Assembly (NCBI GenBank): GCA_003554235.1
Contig: PWFY01000061.1
Location: forward strand, 1 to 7,947
From: Candidatus Aenigmatarchaeota archaeon
GTDB taxonomy: Archaea > Aenigmatarchaeota > Aenigmatarchaeia > PWEA01
Length of the DNA: 7,947 nt
Reading direction: 5' to 3'
This document shows positions 1 through 6,784 of the stretch, piece after piece. Position 1 is the stretch's first letter. Each line of letters starts with the position of its first letter. The notes under the pieces were generated by a model that was not told where the DNA came from, searched no databases, and worked only from the letters and a program-made list of their open reading frames with translations. A program made the translations under genes and the position numbers.

Positions 1-1369
1 CAACCCTCTGTCTTTCACCCCCCGAAAGGTTCTCAATCTTGTTTTCCATGAGGTGTTCAAGTTCCAAGGGCCTCAATATCTGATTTTTGAAGTCGTTTGA
101 ATAGGGATTATCGACCGTCTGTGAAAGGAAATCAATGACCCTTCCCCTTCCTCCTGTCTCTATTTTCTGTGGCTTGTATGATATATCAACCTTCTCATCT
201 GGTCCTCCTTCATCGGCCTCCATTTCACCCGCTAGAATTTTTGCAAACGTACTTTTACCCAGTGCATTGGCACCAAATATTGCCAACTGTTCCTCCTCTG
301 CAACGTCTCCTTCTTCCACAGAAAGGCTGAAGTCGCCTAGATTTTTGCTTGTTCTTGGAAACTTAATCAAAGCCCTTCTCTCTACTTCCTTTGTGGGAGC
401 CCTTACATCAAACTTCATGGGCTCATCTCTGAAACGCACGTTGTCCTCGCGTATATAACCTTCCAGATAGGCGTTTATTCCTTTCCTGGTCGAATAGGGC
501 TTGGAAACTATGCCGTAGGCCCCTGGTTCACCGTAAAACACGTGTATGGTATCTGCAAGATAATCCAGGGTCGCAAGATCATGATCAACTACCATCACAG
601 TCCTTTCTTCGGCCAGTTTCTGTATAAGTTTGCCCATCTGTAGCCGCTGGTACACATCCAGGTAGGATGACGGCTCATCGAAGTAGTATATATCTGCATC
701 CTTGCATATAGTTGCAGTTATCGCAACCCTCTGAAGTTCTCCACCGGAAAGCTCTTCCAGTTTTCTGTCGTTTATGTTGCTTATACTGAGCTTCTCAAGA
801 ACCTCGTCCAAAACACCTCTTTCATCAACACCATCCAAAAACTTACCAACCTCGCCTTCGTACATCTCAGGAATTTTCTCGACCCTCTGAGGCTTGTAGG
901 CGGTCTTCTTCACTTCCTTGTCCTCGAAGTAACCCTGGAGCTGTGTTCCTCTGAAAATGCCTGATATCTCCTCCAAGGAGGCCTCATGGCCAGGCCTACC
1001 TAGATTAGGGTCTATCTGACCAGAAAGTATCTTTAGCGCGGTAGATTTTCCGAGACCGTTGCCACCTAAGAGACCGACTACGCCGCCCTCTTGAGGTATA
1101 GGAAGCCTATAGAGAACGAAGGCATTTTTACCGAAACGGTGAACAGGCTTTTCATCCAGTTCTTCGGGCGTATTGACTATCTTTATAGCGTCGAAGGGGC
1201 ATTTGGTCACACATATTCCACAACCTATACAAAGATCTTCCTCTATCTCTGCCCTCTTGCCCTTCTTTATACATTCTTCACCCTTGCGGTTGACCGGACA
1301 GGCCTTGTAACATTCCCAGTCACATTTCTCAGGATTACATTTTTCAGGGTCAACGATTGCTATGCGCAT
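1..1369 (-). CDS. rli1: ABCE1/Rli1 ribosome-recycling ATPase, C-terminus cut by window edge
   Basis: ABCE1 is the soluble twin-ATPase that splits ribosomes into subunits after termination, acting with aRF1/Pelota. The reading frame opens at 1369 and stays open for 456 residues to the window edge; the family is usually near 590, so about the last quarter is missing. An N-terminal ferredoxin-like region has nine cysteines (C11, C16, C20, C24, C33, C47, C50, C53, C57), including CIGCGICVTKCP, which fits the two [4Fe-4S] clusters. NBD1 has Walker A GGNGLGKST (about 102-110), signature LSGGELQRV and Walker B YYFDEPSSYLD. NBD2 has Walker A GANALGKST (about 366-374) and ends at signature LSGGERQRV exactly at the edge. 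A GTGAT Shine-Dalgarno-like motif lies about 6 nt before the ATG, and a TATA element sits at 1391-1400. Every diagnostic domain is visible, so the family call is very secure. Confidence 0.97.
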   Translation of the reverse strand, partial: MRIAIVDPEKCNPEKCDWECYKACPVNRKGEECIKKGKRAEIEEDLCIGCGICVTKCPFDAIKIVNTPEELDEKPVHRFGKNAFVLYRLPIPQEGGVVGLLGGNGLGKSTALKILSGQIDPNLGRPGHEASLEEISGIFRGTQLQGYFEDKEVKKTAYKPQRVEKIPEMYEGEVGKFLDGVDERGVLDEVLEKLSISNINDRKLEELSGGELQRVAITATICKDADIYYFDEPSSYLDVYQRLQMGKLIQKLAEERTVMVVDHDLATLDYLADTIHVFYGEPGAYGIVSKPYSTRKGINAYLEGYIREDNVRFRDEPMKFDVRAPTKEVERRALIKFPRTSKNLGDFSLSVEEGDVAEEEQLAIFGANALGKSTFAKILAGEMEADEGGPDEKVDISYKPQKIETGGRGRVIDFLSQTVDNPYSNDFKNQILRPLELEHLMENKIENLSGGERQRV

Positions 1370-1390
1370 ACCTATCACTTCTTCTCGTTG

Positions 1391-1400
1391 TTTTTATAAG
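1391..1400 (-). promoter_or_regulatory. TATA element for ABCE1
   Basis: On the minus strand this reads CTTATAAAAA, centred about 26 bp upstream of the ATG at 1369. That spacing predicts transcription starting at or within a few bases of the start codon. Inferred from sequence and spacing only; a GTGAT motif also lies between the TATA and the ATG, so a short leader is possible. Confidence 0.55.
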
Positions 1401-1428
1401 TAGAAAAAAAGGGGAAAACGGCGGAGAT

Positions 1429-1566
1429 TTACTCTATCCGCCTGTTTTCAAAATAAGCTTCATTGGTCTTAGCAAAGTCTTCTGGGTTCACACCATCGCT
1501 GTATGCTTTAATCATGTCCCGCTGTCTTTCATCTGCAGAGCCAACATAGACATCGTCTTTTTCCAT
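1429..1566 (-). CDS. small acidic hypothetical protein
   Basis: I do not recognise a family. The frame encodes 45 residues from the ATG at 1566, or 60 from an upstream ATG at 1611. I prefer 1566 because a strong TATA-like CTTTATAAAG lies at 1594-1603, inside the longer version and about 32 bp before the shorter start. The same arrangement, a TATA inside an apparent N-terminal extension, occurs at two other genes here. The product is charged and hydrophilic, with many Asp/Glu, a single tryptic-rich helix (around ADERQRDMIKAY) and no membrane segment or cysteine pair. It lies between the KH protein and ABCE1, all on one strand. The opposite strand also has an open frame over this stretch, which weakens the coding argument. 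Confidence 0.42.
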   Translation of the reverse strand: MEKDDVYVGSADERQRDMIKAYSDGVNPEDFAKTNEAYFENRRIE

Positions 1567-1593
1567 TGTATCAATTATATATTGACACCTATC

Positions 1594-1603
1594 CTTTATA
1601 AAG
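1594..1603 (-). promoter_or_regulatory. TATA element for the small ORF
   Basis: The near-palindrome CTTTATAAAG is centred about 32 bp before the ATG at 1566, predicting a leader of only a few bases. It falls within codons of the longer reading (start 1611), which argues against the longer start. Confidence 0.4.
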
Positions 1604-1676
1604 TTTATCATTACTGAGTGGTAATTAAATTCTTGACGGCCGGATCTATGCCCTGAAAGGGACGTGTTCTTCCAGT

Positions 1677-2180
1677 CTATCTAAAAGAAATCTTAGCCTT
1701 TTCTCCTGTTATATTCTCCACTATCTCTGTAAACTCTTCGGAACTCAACATCACCCTTCCGCTGCCGCCGGAATCAACGACGACCTTGTAGTAGTCTTCG
1801 TCGGGTGAGAAGACCTTGTTTACGCCATAAACCTTGACGTCGGGAAGGAGGTTCTTTGAGAACTTCTTAACATCATCACTTCTCTCGACCACACGTATGG
1901 CTCCATCGACTTCATTGGCAAGTCTCTTGACTATCTCACCGCCCTTACCGACGACCTTGCCTACATCGTCCTCGGAGGCCACTATAACTGTAACATCTTC
2001 GCCTGTATAGATTTCACTTATCTCAACATCGTCCAAATAGGAATATTCATCCTTCAAGGAGTATAGGTATCTGGAGAGCTCGACAGCCTCCTCTGTTATC
2101 TCCCCTTCCTCCAGCCTTTTCGAGCATCCTTCACACAACATGTCGTTCTTCAGACATACCTCACATACAGCTGCTTTCAT
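1677..2180 (-). CDS. zinc-finger and KH-domain RNA-binding protein
   Basis: A 167-residue protein that probably binds RNA. At the N-terminus two CxxC knuckles (C6/C9 and C16/C19) form a compact zinc-binding site. A linker follows, then a KH fold whose GxxG loop is seen as VVGKGGEIVK, with GKGG at about 78-81, preceded by the beta strand DVTVIVAS. A second alpha/beta lobe (about 112-167) contains YYKVVVDSGGSGRVMLSS. KH domains of this type occur in archaeal NusA-like and related single-strand RNA-binding proteins; I cannot name the exact family. The start is supported by a GAGGATGAT Shine-Dalgarno sequence at 2184-2192 and a TATA element near 2225-2233. It is divergent from the GTPase gene and upstream of ABCE1, which suggests a translation or RNA-metabolism role, but that is inference. 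Confidence 0.85.
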   Translation of the reverse strand: MKAAVCEVCLKNDMLCEGCSKRLEEGEITEEAVELSRYLYSLKDEYSYLDDVEISEIYTGEDVTVIVASEDDVGKVVGKGGEIVKRLANEVDGAIRVVERSDDVKKFSKNLLPDVKVYGVNKVFSPDEDYYKVVVDSGGSGRVMLSSEEFTEIVENITGEKAKISFR

Positions 2181-2183
2181 AAT

Positions 2184-2192
2184 ATCATCCTC
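2184..2192 (-). promoter_or_regulatory. Shine-Dalgarno site of the KH-protein gene
   Basis: Minus-strand GAGGATGAT lies 3 nt before the ATG at 2180 and resembles the archaeal anti-SD complement GGAGGTGATC. This supports 2180 as the start and indicates a leadered mRNA, unlike several neighbours. Confidence 0.6.
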
Positions 2193-2224
2193 ATCTTGAA
2201 TCCTATACTTATTGAGATGCCATA

Positions 2225-2233
2225 TTTTTAAAG
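2225..2233 (-). promoter_or_regulatory. TATA element for the KH-protein gene
   Basis: The minus strand reads CTTTAAAAA here. It would place the transcription start near 2203 and give a leader of about 20-25 nt that includes the Shine-Dalgarno site. It lies in the divergent promoter region shared with the GTPase gene. Confidence 0.45.
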
Positions 2234-2260
2234 TTAAATGCCAAGATTTCCTGCGATTTT

Positions 2261-2268
2261 TTTATATC
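2261..2268 (+). promoter_or_regulatory. TATA element for the YchF-like GTPase gene
   Basis: TTTATATC is centred about 25 bp before the ATG at 2289, predicting a leaderless transcript. It lies inside the 17-codon extension that an ATG at 2238 would add, so it helps choose 2289 as the true start. Confidence 0.6.
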
Positions 2269-2288
2269 CATCTGTTAAAGTTTTATCT

Positions 2289-3470
2289 ATGCGGGCAGGA
2301 CTGGTTGGAGCTCCAAATACAGGGAAGTCAACTTTTATGAAAGCCGCCACACTTGCAGACGTGGAGATAAACAACTATCCTTTCACAACCATAAAGGCAA
2401 ACCGCGGCATAGGGTACGTAACAACGGAATGCCCCTGCAAGGAGCTGGACGTATCCTGTGACCCCAATGGGAACTGTGTAGAGGGTACTAGGTTCGTTCC
2501 TGTTGAGATGTTGGACGTGGCAGGACTGGTACCTGAAGCACACAAAGGACGTGGTCTAGGTAACCAGTTCCTGGACGATCTAAGGGAAGCAGATGTACTG
2601 ATACATGTTCTGGATATATCCGGAAGGACGGATTCGGAGGGCGAACCCACAGAAGAACATGACCCATATGAAAACATAACCTTCCTGGAGAAAGAGCTTG
2701 ACTTCTGGTACGAGGACATATTCAAAAGGGAATGGAACAAGATTTCATCCAGCGTGGAGATGGAGAACAAAGAACTAGAAAGACAGCTTCTGTCGCGATT
2801 CTCCGGTCTAAAGATAACCAGAGAGGATATAAAGAAGGTTTTAAGAAAACTGGGCCTGGACGGCGAAAAACCAGGAAAGTGGGATGATGAAGACGTTAGA
2901 AATTTTGCAACACAACTAAGGAAAGAAACAAAACCCATGGTAATAGCTGCAAACAAGATAGACCTACCGGAGGGCGAGGAAAACCTCGAAGAACTTAAAA
3001 AGAGGGTGGATATGGATGTAGTTCCTTGCTGTGCCGAAGCAGAGCTGGCCCTTAGGAGGGCTCTGGAACAGGATAAGATAAAGTACATACCAGGCCAGGG
3101 AAGCTTTGAGGTAACGGATGATCTATCCAAAAAACAGAAAAAGGGTCTCGACTTCGTAGAGAAGATACTTGACAATTTCGGATCCACAGGGGTACAGGAA
3201 ACCATAAACAAAGCCATATTCGAACTTCTCGGTATGATAGTTGTATATCCCGTAGAAAATGAGAACAACTACACCGACAAAAAGGGAAATGTACTTCCCG
3301 ATGCCATTCTGCTGGAGAAGGGTTCGACGGCAGAGGACCTTGCCTACAAGGTCCACAGTGATATAGGCGAAGATTTCATAGGAGCAATAGACTGCAGATC
3401 AGGTAGAAAGGTCGGCGCCGACCACGAGCTGAAAGAAAACGACATAATAAAAATCATAACAGACGGCTGA
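2289..3470 (+). CDS. archaeal YchF/Ygr210-type GTPase (Obg superfamily) with TGS domain
   Basis: A 393-residue P-loop GTPase of the Obg/YchF group, of the archaeal subfamily related to yeast Ygr210; family members associate with ribosomes. G1 is GAPNTGKST (7-15), the switch region is NYPFTTIKAN (29-38), G3 is DVAGLVP (76-82) followed by the GRGLGNQFLDDLR block, and G4 is NKID (222-225). NKID is the GTP-type specificity motif, in contrast to the altered motif that makes bacterial YchF prefer ATP. A subfamily cysteine cluster (C48, C50, C57, C63) lies between switch I and G3. A helical insert spans about 130-215 and a TGS domain about 315-393. I reject an ATG 17 codons upstream because families of this type begin right at the G1 strand and the TATA lies in that extension. 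Nucleotide preference is inferred. Confidence 0.94.
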   Translation: MRAGLVGAPNTGKSTFMKAATLADVEINNYPFTTIKANRGIGYVTTECPCKELDVSCDPNGNCVEGTRFVPVEMLDVAGLVPEAHKGRGLGNQFLDDLREADVLIHVLDISGRTDSEGEPTEEHDPYENITFLEKELDFWYEDIFKREWNKISSSVEMENKELERQLLSRFSGLKITREDIKKVLRKLGLDGEKPGKWDDEDVRNFATQLRKETKPMVIAANKIDLPEGEENLEELKKRVDMDVVPCCAEAELALRRALEQDKIKYIPGQGSFEVTDDLSKKQKKGLDFVEKILDNFGSTGVQETINKAIFELLGMIVVYPVENENNYTDKKGNVLPDAILLEKGSTAEDLAYKVHSDIGEDFIGAIDCRSGRKVGADHELKENDIIKIITDG

Positions 3471-3477
3471 CCAAAGG

Positions 3478-3504
3478 TTTAAGTATTTCCTTCTCTAAAA
3501 TACT
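3478..3504 (+). promoter_or_regulatory. TATA element overlapped by an inverted repeat, possible operator
   Basis: TTTAAGTA (3478-3485) is centred about 26 bp before the ATG at 3508. A 7-bp perfect inverted repeat, AGTATTT (3482-3488) and AAATACT (3498-3504) with a 9-bp spacer, covers the interval from the TATA to just before the start codon. A dimeric regulator bound there would block initiation. The operator role is inference. Confidence 0.4.
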
Positions 3505-3507
3505 ACT

Positions 3508-3921
3508 ATGTTCTTACTTGATAGTGACAAAGATACTGAAGATGTGCATATACGTAAGGTTAGGAAGGAAGATTACGACAACCCATCGAGAAAGATGCTC
3601 GAAAGTGGAATCAATTTCATAGAAGAATCATATGAAATAGAAGAAATTGAGGTGGGGGTTATCTATGGTTCCGTGGCAAGAAACGAGGCGGCAGAAGGGT
3701 CTGATATAGATATGTTGTTTGTGTGTGATGATGTTGAAAGTTATCCGAAGATAGCGGACCCGCTAAATGAAATAGTGGAAAGTTTTGAATACGAAATGTC
3801 ACCACACCTTGTAAGAAAAAAGGATTTAAAGGAATGGAAACTTGTAAACTATCCACCCTATTTTATGAAGGACGAAGAGGACAAAAACAAGTTTCTAGAA
3901 TATTATAAAAATAAAGTTTAA
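3508..3921 (+). CDS. stand-alone minimal nucleotidyltransferase (MNT-like)
   Basis: A 137-residue protein with the Pol-beta-type nucleotidyltransferase signature YGSVARNEAAEGSDIDMLFV at about 53-72. It has the GS pair (54-55), the Arg three residues on, and catalytic Asp66 and Asp68 in SDID. Such small proteins transfer nucleotides, usually AMP, to proteins or other acceptors. Many are antitoxins paired with HEPN toxins, but no HEPN gene is adjacent: upstream is the GTPase and downstream a convergent membrane-protein gene. A third carboxylate may be Glu/Asp in the EYEMS strand (about 93-97), but I cannot fix it. An N-terminal region of about 45 residues precedes the core. Its own promoter lies in the 37-bp gap after the GTPase gene, and the transcript is probably leaderless. 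Family is secure; substrate and pairing are unknown. Confidence 0.85.
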   Translation: MFLLDSDKDTEDVHIRKVRKEDYDNPSRKMLESGINFIEESYEIEEIEVGVIYGSVARNEAAEGSDIDMLFVCDDVESYPKIADPLNEIVESFEYEMSPHLVRKKDLKEWKLVNYPPYFMKDEEDKNKFLEYYKNKV

Positions 3922-3936
3922 GGGTTTTTTACCCTT
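3920..3936. terminator. hairpin between convergent stop codons
   Basis: AAGGGT (3920-3925) and ACCCTT (3931-3936) form a perfect 6-bp stem with a five-T loop. The hairpin fills the gap between the TAA at 3919-3921 and the minus-strand TAG at 3937-3939. On the plus strand the run of six T's itself resembles an archaeal oligo-T terminator. The bidirectional terminator role is inferred. Confidence 0.5.
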
Positions 3937-4209
3937 CTACTTGTCTTCTGTGTCGAAGTCCTCCTCTATGTCTGGCACATCGGGTGCTTTCATCTCTTCG
4001 GCTTCAATCCAGACCACCAAAATCCCTATAACTATTAGAAACGGTGGGATCATACCCATAAGAACGGTCTTGAAATGTTGCCACCAGTCAAGTCTTGCTG
4101 AAATGCCTTCCTCAGGTTTAACTTCTTCAACAACTCCTGCAGGAAGAAGAAGCCAGAGGCCTATAAGGATTACAACGACACCGAGTACGAGTTTTAAAGC
4201 AGCGCTCAT
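3937..4209 (-). CDS. small two-span membrane protein, unknown function
   Basis: A 90-residue protein with two hydrophobic helices, about residues 4-24 (LKLVLGVVVILIGLWLLLP) and about 47-67 (VLMGMIPPFLIVIGILVVWIE). A short loop with a WW pair separates them, and the tail is strongly acidic. I do not recognise a family. The start is well supported: a perfect archaeal Shine-Dalgarno AGGTGATC sits at 4212-4219 immediately before the ATG, with a TATA-like T-rich stretch near 4240-4250. It lies downstream of eS1 on the same strand but has its own promoter. A plus-strand open frame of equal length over the same bases is Ser/Thr-rich and lacks these signals; I treat it as a shadow. Confidence 0.75.
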   Translation of the reverse strand: MSAALKLVLGVVVILIGLWLLLPAGVVEEVKPEEGISARLDWWQHFKTVLMGMIPPFLIVIGILVVWIEAEEMKAPDVPDIEEDFDTEDK

Positions 4210-4211
4210 TT

Positions 4212-4219
4212 GATCACCT
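4212..4219 (-). promoter_or_regulatory. strong Shine-Dalgarno site
   Basis: Minus-strand AGGTGATC matches the complement of the archaeal 16S 3' tail and lies 2 nt before the ATG at 4209. It is the strongest ribosome-binding site in the window and decides both strand and start of the small membrane protein. Confidence 0.75.
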
Positions 4220-4266
4220 ATTAAGCATTGGGTCCTAGACTTAAAAAATTATTCAGTATGCGGAGC

Positions 4267-4827
4267 TCAACTGATGACCTCTGTCTTCCTGAACTCTATG
4301 ACTCTCAGAGGATAGATCTTATCTAGTTCCTTTTTAACATCTTTCTGGAGCTTGTCTGCTAAAATGTCCTTTACGAACTCTTCATTTTCCTTCTCCAGAG
4401 CCTTCTTTTCAAGAACTTCATCGATCTTCTTTCTGATTGATGTCTGGGTAGAAGCACCCACAGTCTTTATCGTGGCACAAACGGTCTTAACCCTCATGTT
4501 AACACCGTCCTTTGTCTCAACCTCTGTGATCTCATCCACTCTTGTACTGCCTTTCCTAACGACCCTTGTTATATAATCCCTGGAACAGTCGTGGCCGGCA
4601 AACCTTGTACGACAGGTCTTACCATCGACATCTTCAACCTTCATCTTGATCTTGAAGTAGTATTTGTTAGAACTTCCATACAGATCCGTGGCACCTGACT
4701 CTACGGTCCTTCCTTTCAAGGCTTCTTCGGTGGCTGCAGGTATTTCCCCCACTTTTTTGCTTCCAAAAATCTCCGGGGACTTTACAGTGTACCACTCTTT
4801 GCCCTTTAACTTTCCCTTTGATGCCAT
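4267..4827 (-). CDS. rps3ae: 30S ribosomal protein eS1 (S3Ae)
   Basis: A 186-residue small-subunit protein of the archaeal/eukaryotic eS1 (S3Ae) family, which sits on the platform near the mRNA exit. The N-terminus KGKEWYTVKSPEIFG, the following GEIPAA and the central block FAGHDCSRDYITRVVRKGSTRVD are characteristic, and the C-terminus ends in the usual YPLRVIEFRKTEV element. Length is close to archaeal homologues of about 200. The start ATG is preceded by GTGAGGAT (4831-4838, minus) and a TATA-like TTTTTAAATG near 4854-4864, so it can be expressed independently of the RecJ-like gene 51 bp upstream. In many archaea a KEOPS Pcc1 gene sits in this cluster; none is present in the gap here. Confidence 0.95.
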   Translation of the reverse strand: MASKGKLKGKEWYTVKSPEIFGSKKVGEIPAATEEALKGRTVESGATDLYGSSNKYYFKIKMKVEDVDGKTCRTRFAGHDCSRDYITRVVRKGSTRVDEITEVETKDGVNMRVKTVCATIKTVGASTQTSIRKKIDEVLEKKALEKENEEFVKDILADKLQKDVKKELDKIYPLRVIEFRKTEVIS

Positions 4828-4853
4828 GTTATCCTCACATACTTTGGGGTTAA

Positions 4854-4864
4854 CATTTAAAAAG
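4854..4864 (-). promoter_or_regulatory. TATA-like element for eS1
   Basis: Minus-strand CTTTTTAAATG is centred about 32 bp before the eS1 ATG, in the 51-bp gap after the RecJ-like gene. It predicts a start near 4833 with a very short leader. The Shine-Dalgarno-like GTGAGGAT would then be only partly transcribed, so co-transcription from upstream is also possible. Confidence 0.4.
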
Positions 4865-4878
4865 ATTTTCTCATTGTA

Positions 4879-6237
4879 CTACGAAAGTCTCTTCGAGAGC
4901 AGATTTAAAAAATCCTCCACCTCCTCGACGCCTACGTAACCACCACCGGCACTTTCATGCCCGCCACCATCTATATCAATCTCATTGGAAATCTCTTCCA
5001 ACGTCTCTCCTACATTTATATCGAAATCATCCGGGGTCCTTATCGATACCTTTGCCTTTGAGTTTTCAGACTCTGATATCCCAACAAGAGCCACGCCCTC
5101 TGATATATCACTCTGGAGTATTGAACAAACCGTGCCTATAAAATTTTCTGGTATGGATCCCCTACCATCCAACAAATTAAATCCGTCCTTGTTTTCCAAC
5201 TCAACATCGCCGTTTCTGACAGATCGTATAAGCTTACCCAATGTTCTTTTGTAGCCTTTCACTATACTTTCCACCCTCTCCATGGCCTCGTCGTCACCGA
5301 TGCACGCCAGGACCCCCATCTCGCCCTTTTCCATCCGGCCACAGGCGTTCATAGCCGTGGAAAGTTCTCTTGCGTCCTTGAACCTCCCATTGAAACAATG
5401 TAGAGTGTATGTGTTACCGAAAACCTCACCTGGTTCTTCAACACCGTTTCTCGCTCGTTTTTTTATTATAGCAGATGCAAGTCTCTTTTTTTCCTCTTCT
5501 CCGAGATCAACTAACTTCTTCCAAGAACCATCTCCGTTCTTGAGATCTATATCCAACCCGGAAAGAAACTGCACAGCACCCGACTCGCTTTCAGAAACAC
5601 CTGGTATGTGCGGTCTTGAGGTATACTGTAGTGCCTTGTGGACAGGCCTTGAAAGCCTCCCAAAAAGACGCAGACCCTCACCCTTTTCCAGGTGTCCGGC
5701 TTCAACCGCCTCCTTCATTATACCTTTGTTGAGCCCGTTCATCTTCCAGTTTTCTTCCTGTATATCACCAATTGCTCCGACAACAGCGAGAGCAGACAGG
5801 TCCTTGTTTTTGTCGTTTACTTCCCTGGAAAAAAGATATGTAACGCCGGCACCTGAGATCGTGTCTTCCTCCAAACCTGCTACATGCGGATTTACGTGCA
5901 CGCCTCTCTCGAGATCACCGGAGATGTTATGATGATCCAGTACAATTATGTTCTCGGCATCAACCTTGTTGACCGAGGAGAGGTGTCCCGAACCAAGATC
6001 CGTGAATATTATGTTCTCATAAGACCCCTGGTTCAACATCTCCACAACATCTGGTCTTATCTGTTTAACAATTGTATGGTGGACTTTCTTACCCTCTCGA
6101 AGCGAAGCGGCAAGTGCTATGGCAGCAGAAGAAATACCATCTGCATCATAATGTGAAACTATCCTGACCCTTTCCATCTGTCTAAACCGGTCGGAAGCTT
6201 CTTTCAAAAGTTCTTCAAACTTTTCAGGTATATTCAT
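4879..6237 (-). CDS. RecJ-like DHH/DHHA1 single-strand exonuclease (archaeal GAN/RecJ type)
   Basis: A 452-residue DHH-superfamily phosphoesterase. Motif I is SHYDADGISS (H29, D31, D33), motif II is FTDLGSG (D80), motif III is LDHHN (D101-H103) and motif IV is VGAIGDI (D158). Together they supply the full set of metal ligands, so the enzyme should be active. A C-terminal DHHA1 domain is shown by GGGHESAGGG at about 424-433. Archaeal relatives degrade single-stranded DNA or RNA from the 5' end, and some bind GINS in the replisome as Cdc45 counterparts; which role applies here cannot be read from sequence. The gene starts 37 bp after uS15 and is followed by eS1, the uS15-recJ-eS1 order seen in many archaea. 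No strong ribosome-binding site or TATA precedes it, so it is probably co-transcribed with uS15. Confidence 0.92.
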   Translation of the reverse strand: MNIPEKFEELLKEASDRFRQMERVRIVSHYDADGISSAAIALAASLREGKKVHHTIVKQIRPDVVEMLNQGSYENIIFTDLGSGHLSSVNKVDAENIIVLDHHNISGDLERGVHVNPHVAGLEEDTISGAGVTYLFSREVNDKNKDLSALAVVGAIGDIQEENWKMNGLNKGIMKEAVEAGHLEKGEGLRLFGRLSRPVHKALQYTSRPHIPGVSESESGAVQFLSGLDIDLKNGDGSWKKLVDLGEEEKKRLASAIIKKRARNGVEEPGEVFGNTYTLHCFNGRFKDARELSTAMNACGRMEKGEMGVLACIGDDEAMERVESIVKGYKRTLGKLIRSVRNGDVELENKDGFNLLDGRGSIPENFIGTVCSILQSDISEGVALVGISESENSKAKVSIRTPDDFDINVGETLEEISNEIDIDGGGHESAGGGYVGVEEVEDFLNLLSKRLS

Positions 6238-6274
6238 ATGAATCCCAGTCTAAACTCAAACAGTAGAACTAACG

Positions 6275-6727
6275 CTAATCTCTCTTGTGAAACTCCTTCT
6301 CAGTCTTATAGCTCCAGTCCTCGGGAATCTTTTCCTTCTTCTTGTAATACTTGGACAGCCTCCTTATCTTTGACTCCGTCTGTTCAAGACCATGTATCGC
6401 CGAGGAGTCCGTAGAATTTTTCTCGAGATGATCCCTTATAATCTGGGCCTTCTGTATTAGGCTTCGCAGGTCTTCGGGTAGCTTCTTGGTCAAATCCTCT
6501 TCATCCAGTATCTCTGTAATGCTCATATCAAAGTATTTGACAGAAGGTATTCCGTAGTTGTCCCTCAAAACTTCGCCTATCTCCGAGGGATCCATACCTT
6601 CCTTGCCTAGCTCCACTACCTTCTCCTTTATTTCCTCAGGGCCCATGTCGACCCACTCAGGAGGTTCTTCTCTGTAGGGTCTCGTAGAACCCGACTTCCC
6701 GTGTTTTCTTGAGTACATGCGTGCCAT
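6275..6727 (-). CDS. rps15: 30S ribosomal protein uS15
   Basis: A 150-residue archaeal uS15, the primary 16S-binding protein of the central domain. The N-terminal MARMYSRKHGKSGSTRP then EPPEW is the archaeal/eukaryotic extension, and the C-terminal block IHGLEQTESKIRRLSKYYK is the uS15 RNA-binding signature. I chose the ATG at 6727 over a GTG four codons upstream because family members begin MARM. The GTG also overlaps the Shine-Dalgarno GGTGA (about 6733-6737) that serves the ATG. The leader carries two hairpins and a possible internal promoter lies within the preceding gene; both are listed separately. Downstream, the RecJ-like gene follows after 37 bp. Confidence 0.96.
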   Translation of the reverse strand: MARMYSRKHGKSGSTRPYREEPPEWVDMGPEEIKEKVVELGKEGMDPSEIGEVLRDNYGIPSVKYFDMSITEILDEEDLTKKLPEDLRSLIQKAQIIRDHLEKNSTDSSAIHGLEQTESKIRRLSKYYKKKEKIPEDWSYKTEKEFHKRD

Positions 6728-6740
6728 ATATTTCACCACA

Positions 6741-6784
6741 ATCCTATGGAAACAGGATGTTTCCGAACCCGGAGGTCACCCTCC
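6741..6784 (-). promoter_or_regulatory. structured uS15 leader: two hairpins and a loop-to-SD-flank complementarity
   Basis: In the minus-strand RNA, GGAGG-(GUGA)-CCUCC (6784-6771) forms a 5-bp hairpin spanning the stop codon of the upstream gene. Next GGAAAC-(AUCCU)-GUUUCC (6764-6748) forms a perfect 6-bp hairpin. Its AUCCU loop is fully complementary to AGGAU (6745-6741), just before the GGTGA ribosome-binding site, so a pseudoknot or alternative hairpin is possible. Autoregulation by uS15 is inference. Confidence 0.45.

Noticed and set aside
135..458. A 107-residue plus-strand frame at the left edge
   Set aside because: The minus strand here encodes NBD2 of ABCE1 with a clear Walker A motif.
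1651..1661. Short hairpin CCCT-GAA-AGGG in the gap after the KH-protein gene
   Set aside because: Only 4 bp with a three-base loop and no T-run; too weak to call a terminator or RNA.
2375..3268. A 297-residue open frame antisense to the GTPase
   Set aside because: The plus strand has all G motifs and a TGS domain; the antisense product is Ser-rich with no motif, a typical shadow.
3941..4213. A 90-residue plus-strand frame opposite the small membrane protein
   Set aside because: It is Ser/Thr-rich without a start signal, while the minus strand has a perfect Shine-Dalgarno site and two clean membrane helices.
5282..5932. A 216-residue plus-strand frame over the RecJ-like gene
   Set aside because: It is Ser/Pro-rich and opposes a gene with complete DHH and DHHA1 motifs.
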